DNA from: CAYPTB01 sp964413535
GTDB taxonomy: Bacteria > Planctomycetota > UBA1135 > GCA-002686595
Assembly (NCBI GenBank): GCA_964413535.1
Contig: CAYPTB010000039.1
Coordinates: 47,106-111,105, forward strand
Direction of reading: 5' to 3'
Length of the DNA: 64,000 bases
Shown: positions 28,096 to 37,757 of the stretch, in pieces
How positions within the stretch are numbered: position 1 is the stretch's first letter
Layout: each line of letters starts with the position of its first letter
Notes under the pieces: model-generated
The model's input: the letters and a program-made list of their open reading frames with translations, nothing else
Databases searched by the model: none
What the model was told of the DNA's origin: nothing
Program-made: the position numbers and the translations under genes

Positions 28096-29748
28096 ATGAG
28101 CCCTGCGGCGGTTGCGTCGGACGCGTTGCCCCGCGCGGAGCGGCATCGCCCGCGGGGGACGCCGCGGAGTTCGCATCGGGTGAAGTGGCGCGTCGCGTGC
28201 TGGGTGCTCGTGCACGCGCTCGTGCTCGCGCACGTGGCGCACTGGAAGGTCGCGGGCAGGACGCTGTCCGCAGTCGAGCCGTCGGAGGCGGGCGAGACGC
28301 TCGAGCTCGGCTACGTGAACGCCGGCTTCCTCTTGTTCGTCGCGCTCGTGCTCGCGACGCTCGTGCTGGGGCGCTTCTTCTGCGGGTGGGCGTGCCACGT
28401 CGTGGCGTACCAGGACGCGTGCGCGTGGCTGCTCGGGAAGCTCGGGTTGCGGCCGCGGCCGATTCGCTCGCGGTTGCTCGTGCTCGTGCCGTTCTACGCG
28501 GCGCTCTCGATGTTCGTGCTGCCGACGGTCGCCCGATTGCTCGCGGGGCACGGCTTTCCCGAACTCGCGGTGCGCCTCACGACCGACGATTTGTGGGCGC
28601 GCTTCCCCGGACCGTGGATCGCCGCGCTGACGTTCGCGGTGGATGGAGCGCTCATCGTCTGGCTGCTCGGCGCGAAGGGCTTCTGCACGTACGCCTGTCC
28701 CTACGGCGCCGTCTTCGGCGTCGCGGAGCGCCTCGCGCCCGGCCGCATCCGCGTCACGGACGCCTGCGAGGGCTGCGGGCACTGCACGGCGGTGTGCACG
28801 AGCAACGTGCGCGTCCACGAGGAGGTCGCGCGTTTCCGGATGGTCGTCGATCCGGGCTGCATGAAGTGCATGGACTGCGTGAGCGTGTGCCCGAAGGACG
28901 CGCTCTACTTCGGCTTCGCGCCGGCGCGCGGGACGCAGCCGGTGCGCGGGCGCTCGCGCCGCCAGTACGACTTCACCTGGCCGGAGGAGCTCGCGTTGGC
29001 CGCCGTCTTCGCCGCTTCGCTGTGGGTCTGGCGCGGGCTGTACGGCGCGATCCCCTTCCTGCTCGCGCTCGGACTGTCGGTCGTCGCGGCGTTCGCGTCC
29101 GTCGCGCTGTGGCGGCTCGCCGCGCGTCACGAGCTCGTGCTGCAACACCACGTACTGCGCGCCGGCGGGCGACTCACGGGCAAGGGCGCGGGAGCCTTCC
29201 TCGGTCTCGGCGCGCTACTCGCGCTCACGGCTCACGGCGGAATCGTGCGCTGGCGCGACGGACGCGCCGAGGAAGCGCTCGAGCTCGCTCGCGCGACTTC
29301 GATCGAGGCTCGGAGCTCGCCCGAGCGCGAAGCGGTGCTCGCAGAGCGCCGCGCGCGCCTGCTGGACGACGCCGAGGCGCACCTCGCATGGATCCGCCGC
29401 TTCGGTCTCGTCGCGACGGCCGACCTCTTCAACAAGCTCGGCTCGATCCGCTACGCGCGCGGGGACCTCGACGGCGCCGAGCGCGAGCTGCGCGCGGCGC
29501 TCGAACGCGATGGGAGCTTCCGCTCGAGTCGACTCCTCCTGGCGGACGTCCTCGCGCGCCGCGGAGACTTCGAGCGCGCGCTGGACGAGCTCGCGGCGCT
29601 CCTCGGCGTCGATCCGGGGAACGCGGATGCTGCGACGCGGCTCGCTGCGTTGCTGCGCGCCGTTCCCTCGAACGCGCGCGCTAGGGACTTGCTCGCCCTT
29701 CTCCGCGAGGGAATCCCGAGCACCGGCGAGGCCGACGCGGCGAAGTGA
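28096..29748 (+). CDS. membrane polyferredoxin (NapH/CcoG-like) with C-terminal TPR domain
   Basis: 550 residues. Four to five membrane helices (about residues 28-60, 75-100, 135-170, 190-215, then a pair at about 300-345). Electron-carrying motifs: FFCGWACH, FCTYACPYG and two ferredoxin-type 4Fe-4S signatures, CEGCGHCTAVC (about 232) and CMKCMDCVSVC (about 255), each C-x2-C-x2-C-x3-C. These identify the NapH/RdxA/CcoG family, which passes electrons at the membrane. The last about 130 residues form two to three TPR-like repeats (LFNKLGSIRYARGDLDGAERELRAAL, RGDFERALDELAAL), an unusual addition that may recruit a partner. There are no nap or cytochrome oxidase genes around. Confidence 0.85.
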   Translation: MSPAAVASDALPRAERHRPRGTPRSSHRVKWRVACWVLVHALVLAHVAHWKVAGRTLSAVEPSEAGETLELGYVNAGFLLFVALVLATLVLGRFFCGWACHVVAYQDACAWLLGKLGLRPRPIRSRLLVLVPFYAALSMFVLPTVARLLAGHGFPELAVRLTTDDLWARFPGPWIAALTFAVDGALIVWLLGAKGFCTYACPYGAVFGVAERLAPGRIRVTDACEGCGHCTAVCTSNVRVHEEVARFRMVVDPGCMKCMDCVSVCPKDALYFGFAPARGTQPVRGRSRRQYDFTWPEELALAAVFAASLWVWRGLYGAIPFLLALGLSVVAAFASVALWRLAARHELVLQHHVLRAGGRLTGKGAGAFLGLGALLALTAHGGIVRWRDGRAEEALELARATSIEARSSPEREAVLAERRARLLDDAEAHLAWIRRFGLVATADLFNKLGSIRYARGDLDGAERELRAALERDGSFRSSRLLLADVLARRGDFERALDELAALLGVDPGNADAATRLAALLRAVPSNARARDLLALLREGIPSTGEADAAK

Positions 29749-29840
29749 GGAGTCTTCTCGCGTCCGCGCTGGTTCCCGTCGGGGAGCGGCGCGTCGGACC
29801 GAGTGCGGCCGATCCGACGGGCGCTGCCGCTGCTTTGCTC

Positions 29841-31544
29841 CTACGGGCAGCTCGCGATCGCGTCCCCGATGCGGATGCGCAGGCCGTTGGAGAGATCCCA
29901 GACCGAGAGGAACGGCCCGCCGAGCGGATCGAGCTCGAGGACCTGCAGGTTGAGGTGCAAGCCTTCGATGCCGGTGTCGAGCGGAACGGGGAGCGGCAGC
30001 GCCGCCTCGCCCTGGGCGTTCGTCGCCTTGGAGCGGAGGAAGAGCGGCGGGCCGACGCCCACGTAGGAGAAGCACCCTCCGCCCACGTCGGCCAGCGCGT
30101 CGGCGAACGAGAAGACGAACGCCACGAACGCGCCCGGTGCATTGTCGACGGTGCGCACGGCGAACGTCGTGTTGCCGAGCGTGGCGCGCGGCGGCGAGCC
30201 CGTGGCGAAGATGCGCGGCGGCGCGGCGTTGCTGCACCCCGGGCCGAGATCGACGTTGAAGAGCCCCAGCGGCGCGCGCAGGTCGACGACGATGCTCGCC
30301 GCTCCCGCGCCAGGGGCGAACGCGTCCAGCGCGAGGGCGACGCCGTCGATCGGCGCGGCGTCGGAGTCGAAGGAGAAGTTGAAGAGGGAGTTCCAGGCGA
30401 TCGGGTTGGTCGACGTGCTCCAGACGAGCTCCGTCGCCGACCGCGCGAAGGTCCAATCGTTCGAGGGATCGCCGTCGACGTCCTGGAACTCCGCCGCGAG
30501 CACCTGCGTCTCGGCGCAGGCGGGGATGCGGAAGGCGCCGACGCCGCGCTGGTTGTCGCGGTTGTGGACGGCGTACTCGTAGTGGTAGAGGCCTTGGACC
30601 GGTCCGGTGACCTTGACCGCGACGAAGACGCGGCCGTCGTCGAGCCCGTTCGTGTTGGAGGCCACGTCGGCGCCGCTCCAGGCTCCGAGGACGCTCCCCG
30701 CCGTGAAGGGCGCCACGTTGGCGAAGTTCCACGTCGTCCCGTTCCAGGTGGGCGAGACCTCGCGCCAACCCGTGTTGTCGCCGCGCTTCGCCTCCAGCTC
30801 GCCGCGAACGACGTAGTGGGACTGGATGAAGAAGCGCTCCGGCCCGCCGTCCATCAAGTCGGCGTCCGCGACCAACATCCGGTGAGCGACGGGCCCGAGG
30901 GCGTTCACCTGGGCCTGCGTCAGGCTGCGCAGGCCGTCGCAGTCCTGCGGCGCCGCGACCGGCGGCTCGCCGCGGTCGAAGTGCGAGCACGCGGGATCCC
31001 AGGTGCCCAACCAGGGATCGATCTCGTCGGGCGGGCCGAGCCAGAAGCGGTCGCCGTTGTTGTCGTTGTTGTAGGTGTCGGAGCAACCGAGGCCGAGGAA
31101 CGCGCCCGACGGCGATCCGCCCTGACACGGGGTGCACTGGCTGTTGGCGAGCGCGAAGAAGCCGTGCTTCACGTAGCTCCGGTCGGAGATCTGCTCGAGC
31201 CGGATCCCGTCGTCGCGGGCCATGATGAACCCGATGAACGGGTGATTCGACTGCATGGCCTTCTGCCAGGGAACGTTGACCGTGCCCTGGTTGCACACGG
31301 TGGTCGCCATGGAGAGTCCGTTGGTTCCGCCCGGAAAGGCGCCCGAACGGCCCTTCGTTGCGAGCGCCCCCATGCCACCCAGGCGCACGTCGATCGCGGG
31401 GTTCGCGTTCGCCTGAGCCTCCAGCGGAGCGACGAGTAGAACGGACGGAGCGACGAGCGCGAAAGCCCCAGCGGCTGCAAGCAGGGCCGTCTCGGCCTGG
31501 ATCACGACGAACACGGCGAGCGTTCGCAGGGGGGCGCTTTTCAT
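29841..31544 (-). CDS. secreted protein of unknown function
   Basis: 567 residues, ATG at 31544 with AAGG upstream. A long hydrophobic signal region (about 7-45, ending LEAQA). Two cysteine-rich features (CTPCQGGSPSGAFLGLGCSD, CNQGTVNVPW) suggest disulfides or a metal site. The protein contains dozens of Asp/Asn/Gly turns and a C-terminal module (about 440-567: APPRIFATGSPPRATLGNT, LPVPLDTGIEGLHLNLQVLE) that looks like a beta-sandwich; the same kind of tail is common in secreted proteins of related bacteria, by my recollection. No enzyme motif. Likely a secreted or surface structural protein. Confidence 0.55.
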   Translation of the reverse strand: MKSAPLRTLAVFVVIQAETALLAAAGAFALVAPSVLLVAPLEAQANANPAIDVRLGGMGALATKGRSGAFPGGTNGLSMATTVCNQGTVNVPWQKAMQSNHPFIGFIMARDDGIRLEQISDRSYVKHGFFALANSQCTPCQGGSPSGAFLGLGCSDTYNNDNNGDRFWLGPPDEIDPWLGTWDPACSHFDRGEPPVAAPQDCDGLRSLTQAQVNALGPVAHRMLVADADLMDGGPERFFIQSHYVVRGELEAKRGDNTGWREVSPTWNGTTWNFANVAPFTAGSVLGAWSGADVASNTNGLDDGRVFVAVKVTGPVQGLYHYEYAVHNRDNQRGVGAFRIPACAETQVLAAEFQDVDGDPSNDWTFARSATELVWSTSTNPIAWNSLFNFSFDSDAAPIDGVALALDAFAPGAGAASIVVDLRAPLGLFNVDLGPGCSNAAPPRIFATGSPPRATLGNTTFAVRTVDNAPGAFVAFVFSFADALADVGGGCFSYVGVGPPLFLRSKATNAQGEAALPLPVPLDTGIEGLHLNLQVLELDPLGGPFLSVWDLSNGLRIRIGDAIASCP

Positions 31545-31770
31545 GGGAGGCCTTCGACGGTTGGAGGAGAGTGAGGGAGGTAGGGGAGCTCCCAATTGCA
31601 ACCCGCTCGGCGCGAAGGCGCAAGGCGCGGCGCGAGTCTCTGTCGTCGGGTGCTCGAAACCAGGTATGGATGACGTGAGTCGACGGTTCGGAGGGGAACG
31701 ATGGGGATAGACTGCTCCGCCCGCGCGTTCGGCTCCATCCCGCTCCGTGCAACGCGTTCTGAAATCGCCC

Positions 31771-34740
31771 ATGCAAGACTCGCTCGGCTCGGACTCTTCA
31801 CGCACGGCATGGTTCGTGTGGATCGCTCTGGTGCTCGGATGTTCGGCGGGACCGGCCTCGAGAGCCGCCCTCGAGCCGCCGCCGCAGGAGGACGGAGAGC
31901 TCGAAGAGCTCGCGCGGCCCGCCTGGGAGGCCTTCCGTCCCATTCGGTTCGGCGATCCCCTCGATCCGGCCTACGACGCGGAGTTCTTCCCCGGCGCCGC
32001 GTACGACGCGAGCCTTCCATCGCCCGACCTCGTGCTCGGCCAGCCGACGGGCAGTCGGCCGGCGCATCCGCACGAGATCGTCCGGGTTTTCGCGCGCTTG
32101 GCCGAAGCCTCGCCGCGCATGCGCCTCGCGACCTACGCCACGAGCTTCGAGGGGCGCGAGCTCGTGCGCGCGGTCATCACGTCGCCCGCGAACCACGCGC
32201 GGCTCGACGAGATCAAGGACGCGCTCGCGCGGCTCGCCGATCCGCGCGGGCTCGACGCGGCCGAGGCGGAGCGCCTCGTGCGCGACACGCCAGCTTGCGC
32301 TTGGCTCGGCTACAGCATCCACGGCGACGAGATCTCGGGCTCGGACGCGTCGATGGCCCTGGCCCACTACCTCGTCGGGGGAACCGGACCGGAGGTGCTC
32401 GCCCTGCTCGACGACCTGATCATCGTGATCGATCCGGTCATGAACCCCGATGGGCGCGAGCGCTTCCTGACGCAGCTCGAGCAGACGCGCGGCTACGTCG
32501 CGAACCAGGACTACGCGTCGATGCAGCGCGGGCGCTGGCCGGCGGGCCGCGGGAACCACTATCTCTTCGACTTGAACCGCGACTGGATCGCGGGCATGGC
32601 GCCCGAGACGCGCGGACGCTGGCGCGCCGTGCGCGAGTGGAATCCCCAGCTCCTCGTCGACGCGCACGAGATGGGCGCGCTCGACACCTTCCTCTTCTAT
32701 CCCCAAGCCCGCGCCCACAATCCGCACCTCGCGCCGTCGCTCGCGAAGTGGCAGGGCGCTTTCGCCGCCGACCAGGGCGCGGCCTTCGACCGGCACGGCT
32801 GGGGTTTCTACACGCGCGAGTGGGCGGACGCGTGGGCGCCCTTCTACTCCGACGCGTGGGGCTCGCTCTCGGGCGCGATCGGGATCCTCTACGAGCAGGC
32901 CAGCACGGACGGCCAGCCGGTGAGGCGCGCGTCGGGCGAAGTCGTGCACTACCGCGAATCCGTCCACAAGCAGGTCGCGAGCTCGCTCGCGAACCTCGTG
33001 ACGCTCTCCGCGAACCGCGAGGCGATCCTGGGCGACTTCGTGGCGAGCAAGCGCGCGAACCTGGAGGTCCCGGAACACTGGTTCGTGTGCCGGCTCGGCA
33101 GGAACCGCGATCGCGAGGACGAGCTCCTCGAGATCTTGCTCGGTCAGGGCATCGAGGTCTTCCGCGGTGGCGGACCGGAGGCGGCGGGCGCGAACGCGAT
33201 CGACGCCCTCGGCCGAGCGCACGAGGCGATCGACATCCCCGAGCAGAGCTTGCTCGTTCCCGCGCGCCAACCGCTCGCGCCGCTCGTCCTGAACTACCTC
33301 GGTTTCGACGTGCGCCTGAGCGCGGAGGACCTCGCGGCCGAGCGCGCCGAGCTCGAGCGCAAGGACAGGAGCAAGATCTACGACATCACGGCTTGGAGCC
33401 TCCCCCACGCGCTCGACCTGGACGCTTTCTGGGTCGAGGACCTGCTCGGACCCGCGGGCGGCCTGGACCTCGAGCGCGTGACCGAGGCGCCCCTTCGCAC
33501 GGGCGCGATCGTCGCTCCGCCCGAGTCCGTCCTGCGCCCCACCGCGTGGGCCGTCGACGGCACCGACGACGGCGCCGTGGTCTTCGCCGCGCGCGCACTC
33601 GAGCTCGGGCTCGCCGTGCACCTCGCCGACGAGCCCTTCACGACGTCCGGCCGCCGCTTCCCGCGCGGCAGCCTGCTCGTGCGGCGCCACGAGAACGACG
33701 AGCGCGAGCTCGAGGCGCGCCTCGCCGATGCGGCGCAGCGCGCACGGGTCACCGTCCACGCGACGGATCGCGGCCGCTCGCCCGACGAGGGACCCGATCT
33801 CGGCGGCCAGCACTTCCAACTGCTCGCTCGCCCGCGCATCGCGGTGCTCGCGAACGCGCCGGTCCACCAGGACTCGCTCGGACACCTGTGGTTCGCGCTC
33901 GACCACGAGCTCGGCGTCCCCCACACGTTGCTCGACGCCGCGTCCTTCGGCGACTTCGACCTGCGGCGCTACAACGTGCTCGTGCTCCCGCAGGCGACCG
34001 GTGCGCTGCGCGCGATCCTCGAGGAGAACGCCGAGAGCTTGCGCACCTGGGTGAGCGCCGGCGGAACGCTCGTGGCGTGCGGCAATGCAGCGGCGATGCT
34101 CGCCGACCCCGAGCTCGAGCTGTCCGACGTCCGACTGCGGCGCGACGTACTCGAAGAGCTCGCGGAATACGCGGTCGCCGTCGAGCGCGAGCGCGCCGCG
34201 CGCTCCATATCGGTCGTCGAATCGGCCGTGTGGGACGGCGTGTCGGTCGACGCCGCCGTGGATCGAGCGGCGGCGAGCAGCGAAGACGCAGAGGGCGAGC
34301 ATTCGGACGACGAGGACGAAGAGGACGACGAGGAGCCCACGGCCGAGGAAGAAGCCTGGATGGAGCGCTTCTCTCCTCAAGGCGTCCTCCTGCGCGGTGA
34401 GGTCGACGCGCTCACCTGGCTCACGGCCGGCGTGCACACCGAAGAGATGCCGATCTACTTCACCGGCTCGAACGTGCTGCTCGCGAAGCCGCCCGTTACG
34501 ACGGCCGTGCGCTTCGCGCCCGCGCCCGACCTGCGACTCTCCGGCCTGCTGTGGCCGGAAGCGCGCGAGCGCATCGCCGATTCGGCCTACCTGACGCGCG
34601 AGCCGCTGGGCAACGGCCAGGTGATCCTGTTCGCCGCCATGCCCGGCTACCGCGGCTACTTCAAGGCGACCGGCCGCCTGTTCGCGAACGCCGTCGTCTA
34701 CGGCCCCGGCGCCGGCGCGCAGCAACCGATCGGCTGGTGA
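31771..34740 (+). CDS. M14-family zinc carboxypeptidase, large lipoprotein form
   Basis: About 989 residues. Lipobox ALVLGCSAG implies surface anchoring. The peptidase domain (about 90-400) has H-x-x-E at His184-Glu187 (SIHGDEISG), third zinc ligand His299 (LVDAHEMG) and catalytic Glu375 (GILYEQ); RDW and NPDGRERF also match the M14 family. The C-terminal half contains another globular domain with DUF4350/glutamine-amidotransferase-like segments (VLVLPQATGALRAILEE, VSAGGTLVACGNAA), and an acidic linker of Asp/Glu near residues 830-860. It cleaves C-terminal residues from peptides or peptidoglycan cross-links. Start: ATG 31771 or GTG 31747. Confidence 0.85.
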   Translation: MQDSLGSDSSRTAWFVWIALVLGCSAGPASRAALEPPPQEDGELEELARPAWEAFRPIRFGDPLDPAYDAEFFPGAAYDASLPSPDLVLGQPTGSRPAHPHEIVRVFARLAEASPRMRLATYATSFEGRELVRAVITSPANHARLDEIKDALARLADPRGLDAAEAERLVRDTPACAWLGYSIHGDEISGSDASMALAHYLVGGTGPEVLALLDDLIIVIDPVMNPDGRERFLTQLEQTRGYVANQDYASMQRGRWPAGRGNHYLFDLNRDWIAGMAPETRGRWRAVREWNPQLLVDAHEMGALDTFLFYPQARAHNPHLAPSLAKWQGAFAADQGAAFDRHGWGFYTREWADAWAPFYSDAWGSLSGAIGILYEQASTDGQPVRRASGEVVHYRESVHKQVASSLANLVTLSANREAILGDFVASKRANLEVPEHWFVCRLGRNRDREDELLEILLGQGIEVFRGGGPEAAGANAIDALGRAHEAIDIPEQSLLVPARQPLAPLVLNYLGFDVRLSAEDLAAERAELERKDRSKIYDITAWSLPHALDLDAFWVEDLLGPAGGLDLERVTEAPLRTGAIVAPPESVLRPTAWAVDGTDDGAVVFAARALELGLAVHLADEPFTTSGRRFPRGSLLVRRHENDERELEARLADAAQRARVTVHATDRGRSPDEGPDLGGQHFQLLARPRIAVLANAPVHQDSLGHLWFALDHELGVPHTLLDAASFGDFDLRRYNVLVLPQATGALRAILEENAESLRTWVSAGGTLVACGNAAAMLADPELELSDVRLRRDVLEELAEYAVAVERERAARSISVVESAVWDGVSVDAAVDRAAASSEDAEGEHSDDEDEEDDEEPTAEEEAWMERFSPQGVLLRGEVDALTWLTAGVHTEEMPIYFTGSNVLLAKPPVTTAVRFAPAPDLRLSGLLWPEARERIADSAYLTREPLGNGQVILFAAMPGYRGYFKATGRLFANAVVYGPGAGAQQPIGW

Positions 34741-34897
34741 GCACGGGTCGAACCACAGGCCGCCGGGACTTCGCCGTTACGGACGGGGAACGCCGCAGCC
34801 GATGCACGCAGTCACCCGCGGACGCCCATCCTGCTCCTCGCACGCGAAGACGACGTGGAGCACGCCTTGCTCTCGCGCGCGCCCGGAGGTCCCACCC

Positions 34898-37015
34898 ATG
34901 CTCGGTCCACGTTCGCGGGCGCACGTCTTGGTCGCCATCGCCCTGCTTCTCGCCCTCTCCGCCTTCACCCAAGACGTCGCTCGCGCGCACGGCGGCACCT
35001 ATCGCGGACCGAGCGATCCGAACATCCAGCCCACGCCGAGCTCGGGGCCAGGGCTGGGTGACACGGCGGGAGCACCGACCGGCGCGGGCTCGCCGCGCGC
35101 CGACGGCGGGGCAGCGCAGGGCGGAGGGGGCGGCCCGCGCGGGGGCCCGTCGTCGCCGGGCGCGTCGCGAGGGACGCCGACCTCCGTCGCGCCGGTGAAG
35201 GACCTGGGCTGGAGCCGTTGGTGGGAGCTCAACAAGGATCCCTTCCTCGCGCTGAAGTCTCGGCTCTACGTCCTGGACGTGCGGCCCGGCACGGAGCTCT
35301 TCTTCCTGGGACGCCTGCAGCCGTGGATGACGCGCGACAACCTGCGGCCCTCTGCGCGGCAGGTCGAGGGGGAGATCGTGCCGGCGCTGCTCGACCTCTT
35401 GAGCACGGAGACGCACAACGAGATCGTCACCGGCGCGCTCATCGCGCTCGCGCGCACGGGTCGCGCCGGCGACTCGGCGTTGGCCGGGAACCTGCAGGCG
35501 GCCTTCCTGCCCTTCCTCGCCGACGCCAACCAGGAGATCGCCGAGACCGCGGCCCTGGCCCTGGGCATCCTGGCCCACGACGGGGGCGTTCCCGTCCTGC
35601 GCGAGCTCCTCTTCGATACTCCGGACGCGCGCCGCGACCTCGTGCGGCGCAACGAGGTCCACTACCGCACGCGCGCCTTCGCAGCTTATGGATTGTCGCT
35701 GATCGGCAACGTCACCCGATCGGCCGCCGCGCGCGAGGAGATCGTCGACTTGCTCTTCCGCGCCCTGTACGCGGACAAGACCGCGACGGTCGACGTCGCT
35801 GCGGCTTGCATGATCGCCATCGGCCGCGTGCCCATCGCCGAGGCCTTCCCCGACGCCTCGTCGAGCGCCCGGGCCTTGCCGCGCGAGCGCTGGCCGGCGT
35901 CCTCCTGCCTCATCGCGCAGATCGATGCACTGCTCGCCTACTTCGCCGACCGCTCGAAGCCTTTCCTGGTGCGCGCCCACGCGCCCGGCGCGATCGCCGC
36001 GTTGCTCGAAGGCCTACCCGGCTCCGTGGCGTCGCCGCTCAAGCAGCTCGCCAGCGAGAGCCTGCTGGAGCGACTCGGCCGAGGAACACCGGAGCCGCAG
36101 GAGATCGTGCAGGGCTGCATCCTCGCGCTGGGCACGCTCGGCGACAACGACGGCGACGCCAACGACGTGGCGATCCGCAAGAGCCTGCTCGCCGCGCAGG
36201 AAACCGCGTCCGACGGACTCGTGCGCGGATTGGCCAGCATCTCGTTGGCGCGTATCGCCGCGCGCGCCGGCACGGGGACCCACGCTGGTTCGGGACGCGC
36301 CGCCATCGAGACGTCGCTCCTGCGGCGTCTGGAAGGGGGAACGACGGAGCGACCTTGGGCCGCTCTCGCCCTCGGCGTGCTCGGTCGCGCCGACCTCGAC
36401 GCACGCTCCGGCGCGTCGCCGAATCTCGCGCGCGCTCTGGTGGCGGCGCTCGAGCGCGCCCGCGTCCCAGACGAGCTCGCGGCCTACGCCATCGCCGCCG
36501 GTATGGCCGGCGTCGAGGACGCGCTCCCCCTCCTGCACGAGAAGCTCGAGCTGCTCGCCGTCGACGAGGCGCGCGGTTACGTCGTGCTGGGCATGGGCCT
36601 GCTAGGGCGTCGCGACGCCACCGAGGCCGTGCAGTCCGTCGTCCACGAGTCGCGTTACCGCCCGAACCTCCTGCGCCAGGCGGCCATTTCCCTCGGGCTC
36701 CTCGGCGACAAGGGCGCGGTGCCCGATCTGCTCGAGATGATGGCCGCGTCGCGCAGCCTCTCCTCGCAAGCGGCGACGGCCTCCGCGCTGGGAATCATCG
36801 GCGACTCGCGCTCCATCGCGCCGCTGCTCGCCGTGCTGCGCGACCGGGATGGCTATACCGACGCCGCACGCGGCTTCGCCGCCGTCTCGCTCGGCCTCGT
36901 CGCCGACGACAGCCTGCTGCCCTGGAACACGCAGTTCGCCGTGGGGCTCAACTTCGCGGCCGCGCCGGCGACCCTCGACGACGCCGACGGCGCGGGAATC
37001 CTGAACATCCTGTGA
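34898..37015 (+). CDS. secreted HEAT-repeat protein
   Basis: 705 residues; ATG set by CGGAGG. Signal peptide (LVAIALLLALSAFTQDVARA), then HGGTYRGPSDPNIQPTP and a glycine-rich low-complexity stretch (about 45-95), then DLGWSRWWELNKDPFLALKS. From about 120 to 660 there are roughly ten HEAT-type helical repeats (EIAETAALALGILAHDGGVP, LRQAAISLGLLGDKGAVPDL, TASALGIIGDSRSIAPLLAVL), a protein-interaction solenoid. The HGGTYRGP opening and WWELNKDP motif recur, by my memory, in a planctomycete-specific family of large secreted repeat proteins. Function unknown; secretion of a HEAT solenoid is unusual. Confidence 0.75.
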   Translation: MLGPRSRAHVLVAIALLLALSAFTQDVARAHGGTYRGPSDPNIQPTPSSGPGLGDTAGAPTGAGSPRADGGAAQGGGGGPRGGPSSPGASRGTPTSVAPVKDLGWSRWWELNKDPFLALKSRLYVLDVRPGTELFFLGRLQPWMTRDNLRPSARQVEGEIVPALLDLLSTETHNEIVTGALIALARTGRAGDSALAGNLQAAFLPFLADANQEIAETAALALGILAHDGGVPVLRELLFDTPDARRDLVRRNEVHYRTRAFAAYGLSLIGNVTRSAAAREEIVDLLFRALYADKTATVDVAAACMIAIGRVPIAEAFPDASSSARALPRERWPASSCLIAQIDALLAYFADRSKPFLVRAHAPGAIAALLEGLPGSVASPLKQLASESLLERLGRGTPEPQEIVQGCILALGTLGDNDGDANDVAIRKSLLAAQETASDGLVRGLASISLARIAARAGTGTHAGSGRAAIETSLLRRLEGGTTERPWAALALGVLGRADLDARSGASPNLARALVAALERARVPDELAAYAIAAGMAGVEDALPLLHEKLELLAVDEARGYVVLGMGLLGRRDATEAVQSVVHESRYRPNLLRQAAISLGLLGDKGAVPDLLEMMAASRSLSSQAATASALGIIGDSRSIAPLLAVLRDRDGYTDAARGFAAVSLGLVADDSLLPWNTQFAVGLNFAAAPATLDDADGAGILNIL

Positions 37016-37125
37016 CTGCGATTCCGGGCGCTCGGGCGGCTCGGTAGTAGCAGCCAAACGGCATGGCCGGACCCCGTTCGCTCAGGGGAGCCGCCAGGTC
37101 CGCCACGCTGGATACTCTCGTAGGC

Positions 37126-37752
37126 GTGCGGACGCTCGAGACGGAACGGCTGATCCTGCGCCCCGTGGAGGAAGCGGACCTCGCCTACTTCACGGACATC
37201 CACGCGGACCCGCTCGTGGCACGCTACATCGGGAGCGGCAAGCCGCGCACGCCGCAGGAGTCGCGCGCCTGGATCGAGCGCGTGATGGGATGGGAGCGCG
37301 AGGTGGGCCTGAGCCACCTGTGCCTCGTCGCGCGCGCGGACGGGCGGCGCGTGGGCCGCTGCGGCCTCGCGCCGTACGACGTGGAGCTCTCGAACGCGGC
37401 GAACCGCGTTCGTCCTTTGCGCGGCTTCCTCGGTCCGTCTTCCGCTCCCGCGGATCTCTCGGTCGCGCGCGAGATCGAGCTCGGCTACACGCTCGAGCGC
37501 TCGGCCTGGGGTCAGGGCTTCGCGACGGAAGCCGCCCGCGCCGTGCGCGACTTCGCGTTCGCGGAACTCGAGCTCGAACGCTTGATGTCCCTCATCCATC
37601 CCGACAACGCCGGCTCCGCGGGTGTGGCCCGGAAAGTGGGCCTCGCGCGCTTCGACACGCTCGTGGTGGACGAGCGCGGCCCCTACGACCGCTGGCTCCT
37701 CTACCGCGAGGAGTGGGAGCGCCTCCCGCGCGGCGGCGGTCCCGCTCGTTGA
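37126..37752 (+). CDS. GNAT-family N-acetyltransferase (RimJ/RimL-like)
   Basis: About 208 residues from GTG at 37126, chosen because the conserved fold begins there (RTLETERLILRPVEEADLAYF); an ATG at 37063 would add a low-complexity tail. GNAT motif A is seen in GYTLERSAWGQGFATEAARAV (acetyl-CoA pyrophosphate loop Q/R-x-x-G-x-G/A), motif B in IHPDNAGSAGVARKVGL. These enzymes acetylate ribosomal protein N-termini, aminoglycosides or small amines. The 5-bp gap to the aldolase-like gene implies cotranscription, suggesting a linked amino-acid function, but no substrate can be assigned. Confidence 0.8.
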   Translation: MRTLETERLILRPVEEADLAYFTDIHADPLVARYIGSGKPRTPQESRAWIERVMGWEREVGLSHLCLVARADGRRVGRCGLAPYDVELSNAANRVRPLRGFLGPSSAPADLSVAREIELGYTLERSAWGQGFATEAARAVRDFAFAELELERLMSLIHPDNAGSAGVARKVGLARFDTLVVDERGPYDRWLLYREEWERLPRGGGPAR

Positions 37753-37757
37753 ACACC

